64,000 nt of DNA from NCBI GenBank assembly GCA_030737835.1, contig CM060848.1, forward strand, positions 32,483,634 through 32,547,633, in the 5' to 3' direction. The translations under genes were made by a program, and so were the position numbers. The notes beneath the pieces were generated by a model. It saw only the letters and a list, made by a program, of their open reading frames with translations. It did not search any database and was not told the origin of the DNA. This document shows, one piece after another, positions 1 to 11,072 of this stretch. The DNA is from Acorus gramineus (lineage: Eukaryota; Streptophyta; Magnoliopsida; Acorales; Acoraceae). Each line of letters starts with the position of its first letter. The first letter of the stretch is position 1.

Positions 1-868
1 AGAAGACCCCGGAGGCGCCCACCTCATGGCCCAAGGGAGAGCTCGGTCAAAGGGCGCCGGGGTAGGACAGTTGATGGCGAAATACTCGTACCCAAAGACC
101 CGCAGGAGAAGAATTATCAGAATCAAGTGAAACAAAAAAAATATATATTTCCTTTTCACTAACTTATACCTGAAGGAAGGCTGCAAATCCACCAAGGTTC
201 TTGCCCCAGCCCTCCGCACTTTCTTCGACAGCTCCGCAAAGAGATGAGCAAGCATGGTTGCACCCCAGGAAAAATGTCACATGGTTCCCAGGTCCCTCAT
301 CAACAGTAGAAAGTGGGAGGAGACTTTGTCCGAAGCCATCGAGAAGAGGACCCGACCGAAAAAGTAGAGGAAGAACGCTCTCAACTCCCTTCGTGCCCTC
401 TGTGGGAACGCAGCTGCCTCTCTCGCCTCGATCATCAACCTCATCCACTCATAGCTAGCCGCGGCCTCACCCTTTTGGCGCAGCGTGGAGGAGCCAAGGC
501 CATACCACCTCGACAATTGCCCGTGGGGGATCCGGTTCAGCCTCCTCTTCTGCTCCACGAACTCCCACTCTCCAATCAGCTCCTGAAAGAGAGCCCTGTA
601 GTCGGCACGGGTAGCTGTGATCACCGCCTCTCCTAAACTGGAAGACCGGTGATCCGTTGGACATCCTCCAATGTCAGCATCACTGCACCCGTGGGGAGAA
701 TAAAGGCGCAGCTTTCCGGATCCCACCTCTCCGCCAATGCCTCCAGATACGGGCGATGGACATGGAACGACTCGATCAAGAAGAAGGAACAGAAGTCCGC
801 TCCATCAACCAAAGCTCGCCTCTCTCAACCCAAGGTAGAGTACCATCTTTTTCGTCCCATGCCACAGA
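1..868 (-). pseudogene. Plant mobile domain (PMD) pseudogene, copy B, exons 2-3
   Basis: Read on the minus strand this is the PMD core. It matches the plus-strand copy at 22411-23365 almost codon for codon (GEAVI..T..DYRALF.ELIG.WE, then REAAA.PQRARRELRAFFLYFFG). Exon 2 ends at 170 at a GT donor. Exon 3 occupies 99-1 (FGYE.FAI..PT) and runs off the window. PMD proteins (MAIN/MAIL family) are nuclear plant proteins of unclear biochemistry, and many PMD sequences are transposon-borne. Lesions visible here: an in-frame TGA at 277-279 where copy A has GGA, a one-base deletion near 206 just before the donor, and an exon 3 acceptor reading GG instead of AG (plus-strand bases 100-101). At 868 the exon is broken by a 10.2-kb LTR element and resumes at 11068. 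It is a dead copy. Whether its ancestor was a host gene or an element gene is open. Confidence 0.75.
864..868. repeat. Target site duplication ACAGA, left copy
   Basis: The five bases ACAGA directly before the LTR end at 869 are repeated directly after the other LTR end, at 11068-11072. This is the 5-bp duplication expected from Ty3/gypsy integrase and it shows that 869-11067 is one complete insertion. Confidence 0.9.
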
Positions 869-1409
869 TGTCACGCCCCAGGGCGGCCGTCCCCGAAACG
901 TGGCAATAATGAAGTATTAGCTATCAATACCTCAGGTCAACAAAGACTCCAACAACAACAACACACAAGGTGGCAAAGCAAAGATAATGATAACTGACTG
1001 AAAAGCAGAAGCATAAGATATCAACAATGTCTGTAAACCAAAAACATTATTACAGACTCGAATACACAATCACTGTCCTGTGAGAGCCAAGTCTAGTCCA
1101 AATAAAATACAACATGTGCCACATGCATGATTTATAATACATAAAATGACTCTAGAACTGCTGACAGCCTCGCACTCGCCACCCGCCGGAAGAACGCTCC
1201 ACGCCCATAAGACCATGCCACAGGGAAGCTCCAGCTCCACGCCCAACACTGCCCCTGAAAAGAAACAGTATGCGAGGGGTGAGCTACAAGCTCAATGAGT
1301 GGCTGGAAACCAATCACCAATACAACAGTTCAATACTAAAGCAATTTCCTTTCAAGGAAAACATGGGTGGAAACCCATGGATAACAGGGTCACGCGGCGG
1401 CGCGACCAA

Positions 1410-1640
1410 CCTCGCCCTCACCCTCACTCCCGGAGGAAGACTCTTGGGACTTTTGGGGAGAGACCATACCGTTGGTTGAAGAGACGCGGAATTACTGGTC
1501 TACACAACTCTACTGGATCACCAACCTCACCCTCACTCCCGGAGGGAGACTCTTGGGACTTTTGGGGAGAGACCATACCGTTGGTCGAAGAGACCTGGAA
1601 TTACTGGTCTACACAACACTACTGGATCATCTACATCGAG
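1410..1640. repeat. 109-bp tandem duplication inside the LTR
   Basis: The block beginning CTCACTCCCGGAGG at 1423 recurs at 1532. Each unit carries CTTGGGACTTTTGGGGAGAG and a run of CCCTCA hexamers. The LTRs at 7367-11067 and 12504-15641 also have two units (period about 121-122 bp, from extra hexamers). The LTRs at 18183, 26973 and 28825 have one unit, so the duplication is polymorphic within the family. Confidence 0.8.
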
Positions 1641-3389
1641 ATAACTGCCCAACGATGTCTTTGAACATCGATACGCAACCGGACCCAACAACTATGGGAA
1701 CGGACGAACAACGAATGGGTCACGCGGCGATGTGTCTTCACCTCATCCTCACCCTCACCCTCACCCTTTAGAGGTGACATAGGACTTTTGGAAGAGACTT
1801 AGATTGCTCTACACCCTTGGTCCACCGGTAGCCCTTTCCCCACGTAGCCTCTACCTGGTATACTCCCACGATCAGTACGCTTCCGAACGCATCGGTGGTA
1901 CCTACGGATGGGAGCCCTCTGTCAGGACAGCTTTTCCAACGTCGGGGAGTTCCTACATCGGATCCAATGAAGGGGAGAACGATTTCACGCTCGCAATATC
2001 ATTCGTTAGCCCTCTCCCGGGTAGCCTCTACCTGGTATACCCCCATGATCAGTACATCTTGCCGCATGCATCGATAGTACCTACAGGTGGGGGCCCTCTG
2101 TCAGGACAGCTACAACCCGGGCCGCTTCAACACGGACGGCATTGGGAGGAAAACACTCCATGTTCGCAAAGCGAACCCAATGGAAAAACAACTACTCTCG
2201 ATAATCACCTATCGATGATGTCAAATACTATTGTACTCCCACACGGTTGCATCGCTCAGTCACAAGGGGGTTGCCTCTGCTCTCACGCAGAAATAATCCC
2301 AAGGCACATAACCCAATAGGCGGTTCATATACCCGCCTAGCACGGGTAGGCCTAGCTTAATGCCACAACTACCGGCTTAACAAAACCGATAAGATAATGA
2401 ATTCTCCTGAATTCCAAACGAGTGCATCGCTCGGATGCACGGGGGCAATTACATCGCTAGCGCTCTAACTAATAAGGTACAACCCGACAACGGGTCATAC
2501 CCACGCCTATTTCAGATAGGCCTAATCAGTTTTAACATGCGCATATATATCCAGGAGAATTATATCTTAGTTATGTACATGAACTACATGCACGATAACC
2601 TATCAAATAATTATAGGGATACTCCCTAACATGGATTTACATCACAAACAATAAATCATACAACATGCATACATGGCCATAACTTAAGCATGCGTTGGAT
2701 ATCACCAACTTAAAAGGGAAGGGTCAAGCGCGATCTCGCGCACTAACAGGTGCATGCCAATATTCCAAACGAACCTGAGTCGAGTAGGAAATCGCATCTA
2801 CTTAGTTCGTGCAGAGGGAGAGGGCGAGAGAGATCATCATCTCATGAAGTTGGTCATAGCCTTGCCCCATTAGCATGGGCGCAACAACTACACCACGCCC
2901 TCGAGTCTTATCGCAAGGGAATATTAGGCAGGTGCCCGTTATTAACCCAGACTTAATCATGCTGGATATTCCAATTAATATGGTGGGAGTAGTATTACAA
3001 TACTACCTAAGGCATGCCATATTCTATACATCCATACACATTACAGAATACATGCCCATACTAGAGGGGCGCATGCAATACAATCATACATACATGGATA
3101 CAATACATGCCATATAAGCCTAGCATTCAAGATATCTAACATATTATAGATTAAGCATGGCCATACTACTTATCTACACAAGTAGTATAGCTAGGATGCC
3201 CCATTGATGCGCGACACACGACTACGTGCGTCGAGCGCATCTCGAGGGGGGGGGATTGGATCAAACCACTCACCGCAACCCGGGACCTCGCGCATCCCAT
3301 CCGTCGAGATCTGCAAGGTAAGGGCATCAAATTTGGTGAGTAACAACACATTATAACACTTAGAAATTACTAGAAATGCCTATGACTTA

Positions 3390-3770
3390 GACATGCACGC
3401 ATGCGAGCACGCGCGTACGCACGCATGCCCGAGTGCCCCAGCACCTACCCGAGCCCCTGGGCAGCCCCGTGCATGCCCCAGCACGCACACGCACGCGCGC
3501 GCGCGCACTGGCACCCTACCGCATGCCCAAGCGCGCCCAAACAACCTGCCCCACGAGCGCGCACGCTCGCGCGAGCCCTCGCGCCCACGACCCGTGCGCA
3601 CCACCCACGCTGCCAGCGTCCGCGCGAACCCGCGTGCTCGCTCTGCGCGCACCCACACGCCCGCACGCACGCGCCCGCCTGCACGCCCGCCTGCGCCTAC
3701 CAGCGCCCCTTTACGCGCGCGTCTGCGCGTGCACGCACGCGGACAGACCTTTGCGCGCGCCCAGCCATTC
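3390..3770. repeat. GC-rich alternating purine-pyrimidine block in LTR
   Basis: Dense runs of GCGC, CGCG and ACGC/GCAC, almost without A/T runs. The matching block in the other LTR is at about 9905-10205. All six reading frames are open for long stretches because stop codons are rare in such sequence, which explains the Ala/Arg/Pro-rich ORFs on both strands. Confidence 0.8.
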
Positions 3771-4648
3771 TTAACCCCTTTTAACCCCTCCCCCACACTC
3801 CACACTCACCCTAAACCAACTACCTAACATGCATGACTTCCCAACAACCGCTAAAGCCATGAAAACCAAAGAAAAGAAGGGGAAGAGCTCACCTAGGGAG
3901 GGGGGTGAAAGGGGGAGATTCGGGGGCCCTCGATGCACCCGCAACCACCTCAACCACCACCACCACTACCACCACCTCCACATTCCTCCTCAGCCTTCTT
4001 TGGCTGCAAAACATGGGGGGGGAAGACATGAGAGGGAGCTTGAGAGAGGAGAAACCACCACAACAACAACACATGCACAAAACTCACCTTCTTGTGCTTC
4101 CTTCTTCTTCTCCTTCATTTGATTCTTCCTCCTCCTTCTCCACACACAAAGAGGGGGAAAAAAAGAGACCAAGAGAGGGAGAGAACATGTTCCACGAAAT
4201 GGGAGATAGGGGGAGAGAGAGAGGGCAAAGTGGTCATTTTCATGCCCAAATAGTGCCTAGGGGTGACCATAAGGGGGTGGTGAGGTTAGGGTTAGGCTCA
4301 CCCTCACTCAACCACTTATTTTTGCTTTATTGGGAAGTGTGCGGAGAAGCACCACACACTCGAAAATATCTCACCCACTGAAACCCAGTAACGGCCAAAC
4401 CCGGATGCGATTCAGAACTGCATATTTTTCAAAACGTTACCGGAATTCGATAAAATTTTTATGGGTAGTACTAAACGGTACCAGGACCCATAATATGCAG
4501 TTAGATTTCCAATCAGAATACTCCAACTCCCGCAGGTAGCTAAAAGCTAAAATTTTAATGACTCCGATCGAAAAAAGAAAAAGGCCCTGAATGACCCAGA
4601 TGTGACCAAGGCTTAACCGAAATGGCTCCAAATGACACAGGCATAACA

Positions 4649-4664
4649 TTCTCCCCCCCTTAGG
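4649..4664 (-). other. Polypurine tract of the complete element
   Basis: On the minus strand the bases directly before the 3' LTR read CCTAAGGGGGGAGAA, a typical plus-strand priming polypurine tract abutting TGTTATG. Confidence 0.8.
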
Positions 4665-4740
4665 AAATTTAGTCCTTGAAATTTAGCAAGTATCACGCAT
4701 AGACTTTTTGCTCCCAAGTGGTCTATGCACCCGACTGGCG

Positions 4741-5760
4741 CTACCGAAACACTGTAATCAAAGAAACGGTCTTAGCGTGGAGCCACTTCTCATGCTGGTC
4801 CTTGGCCTCGATCCACTGCTCCACGAACGACAAATCCAGCTCGAGGATGAGGCGGTCGAACAGAATGACATGAGCAGGATTGTGGACATAACGCCATAGC
4901 CATGAAACAAGGACGACGTCGTGGGCATGAGCCAGTTGTGGGGGAAAGGCTACATGACAAGCCACCTCCCCAATCCACTCAATGATGATAACCGGTCCGA
5001 TGAAGGGCCGACTCAGCTTGCCCCAAACGTCAAAACGGAGGGTGCCCTTAAACCCGGACACCTTCAGGAAAACATAGTCGCCAAACCCGAAGGTAAGCTC
5101 CTACGACGATGACCTGCGTGGCCCTTCTATCAGTTTTGGGAGGTGCGGATGCACACACGAACCAACCTGGCCACTACAAGGTCAAATAAATAACTTGTGG
5201 CCCCTCCAACTTGCTCTCCTCAACCGTCCCAACACAAGGGAGGTATAAATCTGTGCCTATAGAGTGCCTTTTTCAGATCCATATGGATGCTCAAATGGCA
5301 GTCGACTTGCAGGCATACCCCACCAAATGGGTGATGCCTCTCCAACTACCCCTCAGTCAAGCACGCAGGCACTTAGCATGTCCTCCAAGGTCTGAATCGT
5401 CCTCTTTGTCTGGCTGCCTGTCGGCGATGAAACGCTATACTTAAATGGAGGCTCACGCCAAAGCCTGCCAAGGCTGCGCCACAACCTCAAAGTAACCCTC
5501 GCGTCTCAACCGAAAATAGCGCCGACCGGAGTGCCATGAAGACAAACAATCGCGAAAGTGAAAACCCACGTCAAGGCGTCCAGAGACTCAATCAGTCGGA
5601 TTATGGAGGGAAGCGCAGACTTAGTCACTCGGTCAATGATCACCTAGACGGCGTCGTGACCCGAACGTGACTTTAGCGAGTCCGCAACAATCCCTGATAA
5701 CCCACTCCCACGTCCACTGAGGAATCTCCATGGACTGACGCTTCCCAACGCGATGATGAT
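4741..5760 (-). pseudogene. Decayed Ty3/gypsy integrase remnant
   Basis: On the minus strand, 5061-4741 is an open frame that reads like the integrase C-terminal end of plant gypsy elements: KGTLRFDVWGKLSRPFIGPV, then IGEVA, then LAHAHDVVLVSWLWRYVHNP, matching the family pattern G(K)LSPRFIGPF...IGEVAYRL.LPP.L..VHDVFHVS.LRKYV.DP. Further upstream, out of frame and with stops, are PPLCWD near 5240 and IPQWTWE near 5730, as in the integrase core. Several frameshifts and stops separate these pieces, so no functional integrase is made. Reverse transcriptase and RNase H motifs were not recognised. The neighbouring PPT on the left fits integrase being the last pol domain. Confidence 0.75.
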
Positions 5761-7348
5761 TCTCAAACTTTGCCTGAGGGCATGCCATCCTGGGGAAACA
5801 AGGTCACCCATATCACCTTTTCATCGCACCACTAGCAATCTCAATGAAGACTACCTCAAAGTAGTCCATGGAGGCCCAATAAAACTTTTGAGATCCACGA
5901 AGGCATCCGGCGCATTCGTCAACCCCGACAGCAGTACTTAAAACTCGTAGTGCCTGAACGATCACGAAAGGCCATCTACGGGATGTCCAACTCTGGGATC
6001 TCCAACTTGTGGTACCCTTGTGCGAAGATCGATCTAACAGCAGACACTCGCTCCCAGAGCTGGTCAAATAGATCATCAATTCACAGCAAGGGGTACCTGA
6101 TCTTCAACCCTTACGGGAAGATCAAAACAACACCACAAACAATTAAGTCCAGATTCTGCTCCTCGAGCATGGCTGGCGCTCATGATGACACTTACACGCT
6201 TGGTAAGCCGCTCAACCGCACTTAATCCACAAGACACGCAATAAGGGGGGTCGTCAAACCTCGACAATGCCTATGCGACGTCATCTATCTGATAAGGCGG
6301 TTGAGTCCCATCACGAACGTTAGCATCGCGTCTCCTCATTTGCGACCAATGTGGGGCAAAACGCGACAGTATCCACAACTGTGCTTCACATGCCACCAGA
6401 GATAGGTCGCTCAACTATAACCATTGGAACTCCAGCATCCTGCACTCCATGGGCAGATTCATCACAGGGAGTCCACGCTCTCGACATCATCCAGTAGCAC
6501 TCTCCTGGTGTGGCCTCTACCTGGTAGCCTCCCAAGCCCGCTATCTCTGCCATATGGGCGCACCAACAAGCATAGTATCTGGGAGCACCTCACAGGGCTC
6601 TGGCCTCAACCGGACAGCTACAACGCACAATGATATATCGAAGCGACTCCAGATGCCACTATGGAACCCTGTCCACAAGCGATCGCCCACCAAGCTACAA
6701 TAGGACGCACCCAATCCCGATCGTACGCATCACCACTCGCTACAGCACCTTCCAAGTGAGAGAAAAAATCAATCATCAATTAGATGCTTCAAAGGTATTC
6801 CTTGACTGGGAAAAGAAACCTTGGGAGGGCACCATGAGGTCCCGATATAGGATATCCCGACAACCAAACAAGGAACACGGAGTACCCTAGCCCGGGTCTC
6901 AACGATGACCCCGCAAGGCCCCTTAATCCTAAGTAGGAAGGCTGGAAGAAGACATCACCCCTTAATGAGCAATACGCCACATCCTCAAAACTTGAAACTG
7001 GCGCTGCACGCGAACTCAATGGTTACCAGCAATACCGATGCACGGGAAAGAAGCTCCATTATCGAGACGCAATTCATACCTTAGAAATTGTGACCAATTC
7101 ATCACTATCATACTACTGGGCTGGAATCTCCTACCCAAGCCTTAATCCCACCACAAGGGATCCAACAACTAAACCTATTCAGTCGACCCAGTCAACAACT
7201 TAAGGGTGGGTCCAGGGGGGTCACGTCCACGTCAACGGATGCGAGGAGGCATGTCAGCAACCTAAGATAACTTCTGAAACAAGAGTACTCGGATGACAAT
7301 CCTACGACTCATCATCTATACGACTAGACTTAGGCTCTGATAGGACCA
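5761..7348 (-). other. Internal region of the LTR element, no recognisable gene
   Basis: This stretch lies between the integrase remnant and the PBS, where gag and the rest of pol would be. Only short ORFs with stops are present. I recognise no CCHC knuckle, protease DSG or reverse transcriptase YxDD motif. It is probably scrambled or deleted gag-pol. Confidence 0.5.
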
Positions 7349-7361
7349 GGCTCTGATACCA
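7349..7361 (-). other. Primer binding site, initiator-Met tRNA type
   Basis: The minus strand reads TTGGTATCAGAGCC a few bases inside the LTR end at 7367. TGGTATCAGAGC is the common PBS of plant Ty3/gypsy elements, complementary to the 3' end of initiator-Met tRNA. It fixes 7367-11067 as the 5' LTR. Confidence 0.9.
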
Positions 7362-7907
7362 ACTTTTGTCACGCCCCAGGGCGGCCGTCCCCGAGACGTG
7401 GCAATAATGAAGTATCAGCTATCAATACCTGAGGTCAACAAAGACTCCAACAACGACAACACACAAGGTGGCAAAGCAAAGATAATGATAATTGACTGAA
7501 AAGTGGAAGCATAAGATATCAACAATGTCTGTAAACCAAAAATATTATTACAGACTCGAATACACAATCACTGTCCTGTGAGAGCCAAGTCTAGTCCAAA
7601 TAAAACACAATCTGTGCCACATGCTTGATATACAACACATAAAATGACTCTAGGACTGCTGACAGCCTCGCACTCGCCATCCGCCAGAAGAATGCTCCAC
7701 GCCCATAAGACCACGCCACAGGAAAGCTCCAGCTCCACGCCCAACACTACCCCTGAAAAGAAACAGTATGCGAGGGGTGAGCTACAAGCTCAGTGAGTGG
7801 CTGGAAACCAATCACCAATACAACAGTTCAATACTAAAGCAATTTCCTTTCGAGGAAAACATGGGTGGAAACCCATGGATAACAGGGTCACGCGGCGGCG
7901 CGACCAA

Positions 7908-8140
7908 CCTTGCCCTCACCCTCACTCCCGGAGGAAGACTCTTGGGACTTTTGGGGAGAGACCATACCGTTGGTCAAAGAGACGCGGAATTACTGGTCTA
8001 CACAACTCTACTGGATCACCAACCTCACCCTCACCCTCACCCTCACTCCCGGAGGGAGACTCTTGGGACTTTTGGGGAGAGACCATACCGTTGGTCGAAG
8101 AGACCCGGAATTACTGGTCTACACAACACTACTGGATCAT
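7908..8140. repeat. Tandem unit pair inside the 5' LTR
   Basis: CTCACTCCCGGAGG occurs at 7921 and 8042, giving a period of 121 bp. The extra length over the other LTR comes from two more ACCCTC hexamers between the units. Confidence 0.75.
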
Positions 8141-9904
8141 CTACATCGAGATAACTTCCCAACGATGTCTTTGAACATCGATACGCAACCGGACCCAACA
8201 ACTATGGGAACGGTCGAACAATGAAAGGGTCACGTGGCGATGTGTCTTCACCTCATCCTCACCCTCACCCTTTAGAGGTGACATAGGACTTTTGGAAGAG
8301 ACTTAGATTGCTCTACACCCTTGGTCCACCGGTAGCCCTTTCCCCACGTAGCCTCTACCTGGTATACTCCCACGATCAGTACGCTTCCGAACGCATCGGT
8401 GGTACCTACGGATGGGAGCCCTCTGTCAGGACAGCTTTTCCAACGCCGGGGAGTTCCTACATCGGATCCAACGAAGGGGAGAATAATTTCACGCTCGCAA
8501 TATCATTCGTTAGCCCTCTCCCAGGTAGCCTCTACCTGGTATAGCCCAATGATCAGTACATCTTGCCGCATGCATCGATAGTACCTACAGGTGGGGGCCC
8601 TCTGTCAGGACAGCTACAACCCGGGCCGCTTCAACACGGACAACATTGGGAGGAAAACACTCCATGTTCGCAAAGCAAACCCAATGGAAAAACAACTACT
8701 CTCGATAATCACATATCGATGATGTCAAATACTATTATACTCCCACACGGTTGTGTCGCTCAGTCACAAGGGGGTTGCCTCTGCTCTCACGCAGAAATAA
8801 TCCCAAGGCACATAACCCAATAGGCGGTTCATATACACGCCTAGCACGGGTAGGCCTAGCTTAATGCCACAACTACCGGCTTAACAAAACCGATAAGATA
8901 ATGAATTCTCCTGAATTTCAAATGAGTGCATCGCTCGGATGCACGGGGGCGATTACATCGCTAGCGCTCTAACTAATAAGGTACAACCCGACAACGGGTC
9001 ATACCCACGCCTATTTCAGATAGGCCTAATTAGTTTTAACATGCGCATATATATCCAGGAGAATTATATCTTAGTTATGTACATGAACTACATGCACGAT
9101 AACCTATCAAATAATTATAGGGATACTCCCTAACATGGATTTACATCACAAACAATAAATCATACAACATGCATACGTGGCCATAACTTAAGCATGCGTT
9201 GGATATCACCAACTTAAAAGGGAAGGGTCAAGCGCGATCTCGCGCACTAACAGGTGCATGCCAATATTCCAAACGAACCTGAGTCGAGTAGGAAATCGCA
9301 TCTACTTACTCAGTTCATGCAGAGGGAGAGGGCGAGAGAGATCATCATTTCATGAAGTTGGTCATAGCCTTGCCCCATTAGCATGGGCGCAACAACTACA
9401 CCACGCCCTCGAGTCTTATTGCAAGGGAATATTAGGCAGGTGCCCGTTATTAACCCAAACTTAATCATGCTGGATATTCCAATTAATATGGTGGGAGTAG
9501 TATTACAATACTACCTAAGGCATGCCATATTCTATACATCCATACACATTACAGAATACATGCCCATACTAGAGGGGCGCATGCAATACAATCATACATA
9601 CATGGATACAATACATGCCATATAAGCCTAGCATGCAAGATATCTAACATATTATAGTTTAAGCATGGCCATACTACTTATCTACACAAGTAGTATAGCT
9701 AGGGTGCCCCATCGATGCGCGACGCACAACTACGCGCGTCGAGCGCATCTCGAGAGAGGGGGGGGGGATTGGATCAAACCACTCACCGCAACCCAGAACC
9801 TCTGCATCCCATCCGTCGAGATCTGCAAGGTAAGGGCATCAAATTTGGTGAGTAACATCACATTATAACACTTAGAAATTACTAGAAATGCCAAAGACTT
9901 AGAC

Positions 9905-10205
9905 ATGCACGCATACAGGCTCGCACGCATGCGAGCACGCGCGTACGCACGCATGCCCGAGTGCCCCAGCACCTACCCGAGCCCTTGGACAGCCCCGTGC
10001 ATTCCCCGGCACGCGCACACGCGCCGACGCGCGCACTGGCACCCTGCCGCATGCCTAGGCCTGCCCAGACAACTTGCCCCGTATGCGCGCACGACCTGCG
10101 CGCACCGCCCGCGCTGCCAGCATCCACGCGAACCCCTGCACTCGCTCTGTGCCTGCGCCTACCAGCGCCCCTCTTGTGCGCGCACAAACGCGCGCGCGCG
10201 CCCAA
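9905..10205. repeat. GC-rich block of the 5' LTR
   Basis: Counterpart of the block at 3390-3770, shorter and interrupted. Rich in CGCGC and GCACGC. No gene is supported. Confidence 0.75.
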
Positions 10206-11067
10206 CCATTCTTAACCCCTTTTAAGCCCTCCCCCACACTCCACACTCACCCTAAACCAACTACCTAACATGCATGGCTTCCCAACAACCTCTAAAGCCA
10301 TGAAAACCAAAGAAAAGAAGGGGAAGAGCTCACCTAGGGAGGGGGAATGAAAGGGGGAGATTCGGGGGCCCTCGATGCACCCTCGACCACCTCAACCACC
10401 ACCACCACTACCACCACCTCCACAGCCCTCCTTAGCCTTCTTTGGCTGCAAAACATGGGGGGGGGGGAAGACATGAGAGGGATCTTGAGAGAGGAGAAAC
10501 TCACCTTCTTGTGCTTCCTTCTTCTTCTCCTTCATTTGATTCTTCCTCCTCCTTCTCCATACACAAAGAGGGGGAAAAAAAGAGACCAAGAGAGGGAGAG
10601 AACATGTTCCACGAAATGGGAGAGAGGGGGGGAGAGAGAGAGGGCAAAATGGTCATTTTCATGCCCAAATAGTGCCTAGGTTTGACCATAAGGGGGTGGT
10701 GAGGTTAGGGTTAAGCTCACCCTCACTCAACCCCTTATTTTTGCTTTATTGGGAAGCGTGCGGAGAAGCACCACACACTCAAAAATATCTCACCCACTGA
10801 AACCTAGTAACGGCCAAACCCGGATGCGATTCGGAACTGCATATTTTTTAAAACGTTACTAGAATTCGATGAAATTTTTATGGGTAGTACTAAATGGTAC
10901 CAGGACCCATAATATGCAGTTAGATTTCCAATCAGAGTACTCCAACTCCCGCAGGTAGCTAAAAGCCAAAATTTTAGCGACTCCGATCGAAAAAAGAAAA
11001 AGGCCCTGAATGACCCAGATGTGACCAAGGCTTAACCGAAATGGCTCCAAATGACACAGGCATAACA

Positions 11068-11072
11068 ACAGA
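11068..11072. repeat. Target site duplication ACAGA, right copy
   Basis: Matches 864-868 at the other end of the element. Removing the element and one copy restores a PMD exon that aligns with copy A near 22425-22450. Confidence 0.9.

Larger units (their letters stand above)
869..4648 (-). repeat. 3' LTR of the complete element (3780 bp)
   Basis: On the element strand it starts TGTTATGCC at 4648 and ends GTGACA at 869. It shares its whole length with the LTR at 7367-11067. It includes the blocks common to all family members here: a GAGC...GCTCACC stretch near 1270-1300, a 109-bp tandem unit near 1420-1635, repeated tracts around GGTAGCCTCTACCTGGTA (1840-2140), and a GC-rich block at 3390-3770. 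Long ORFs inside it occur in several frames and both strands and are not genes. Confidence 0.9.
869..11067 (-). mobile_element. Complete Ty3/gypsy LTR retrotransposon (Tekay/Del-like), internally deleted
   Basis: A minus-strand element with two near-identical LTRs (869-4648 and 7367-11067), both TG...CA on the element strand (start TGTTATGCCTGTGTC, end GGGCGTGACA), flanked by ACAGA TSDs. The PBS lies beside the right-hand (5') LTR and the polypurine tract beside the left-hand (3') LTR, which fixes the orientation. The internal region is only about 2.7 kb, well short of a full gag-pol, and holds a decayed integrase end. LTRs of 3.7-3.8 kb together with the integrase tail resemble the chromovirus Tekay/Del clade; that assignment is inference. 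The element landed in exon 2 of PMD pseudogene copy B. High LTR similarity by eye suggests a fairly recent insertion, so movement of this defective copy probably needed an autonomous helper. Confidence 0.9.
7367..11067 (-). repeat. 5' LTR of the complete element (3701 bp)
   Basis: Starts TGTTATGCC at 11067 on the minus strand and ends GTGACA at 7367, with the PBS next to it. Compared with the other LTR it is about 80 bp shorter. The difference is partly in the GC-rich block (9905-10205 against 3390-3770), partly offset by extra CCCTCA hexamers near 8030. Confidence 0.9.

Noticed and set aside
1420-1770. CCCTCA hexamer runs as interstitial telomeric repeats
   Set aside because: The plant telomere unit is CCCTAAA. 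These hexamers belong to a tandem unit shared by the LTR family.
3380-3830. Long Ala/Arg/Pro/His-rich ORFs on both strands
   Set aside because: They lie in the alternating GC block of an LTR, are open in most frames at once and recur in every LTR copy with different frames. They reflect composition.
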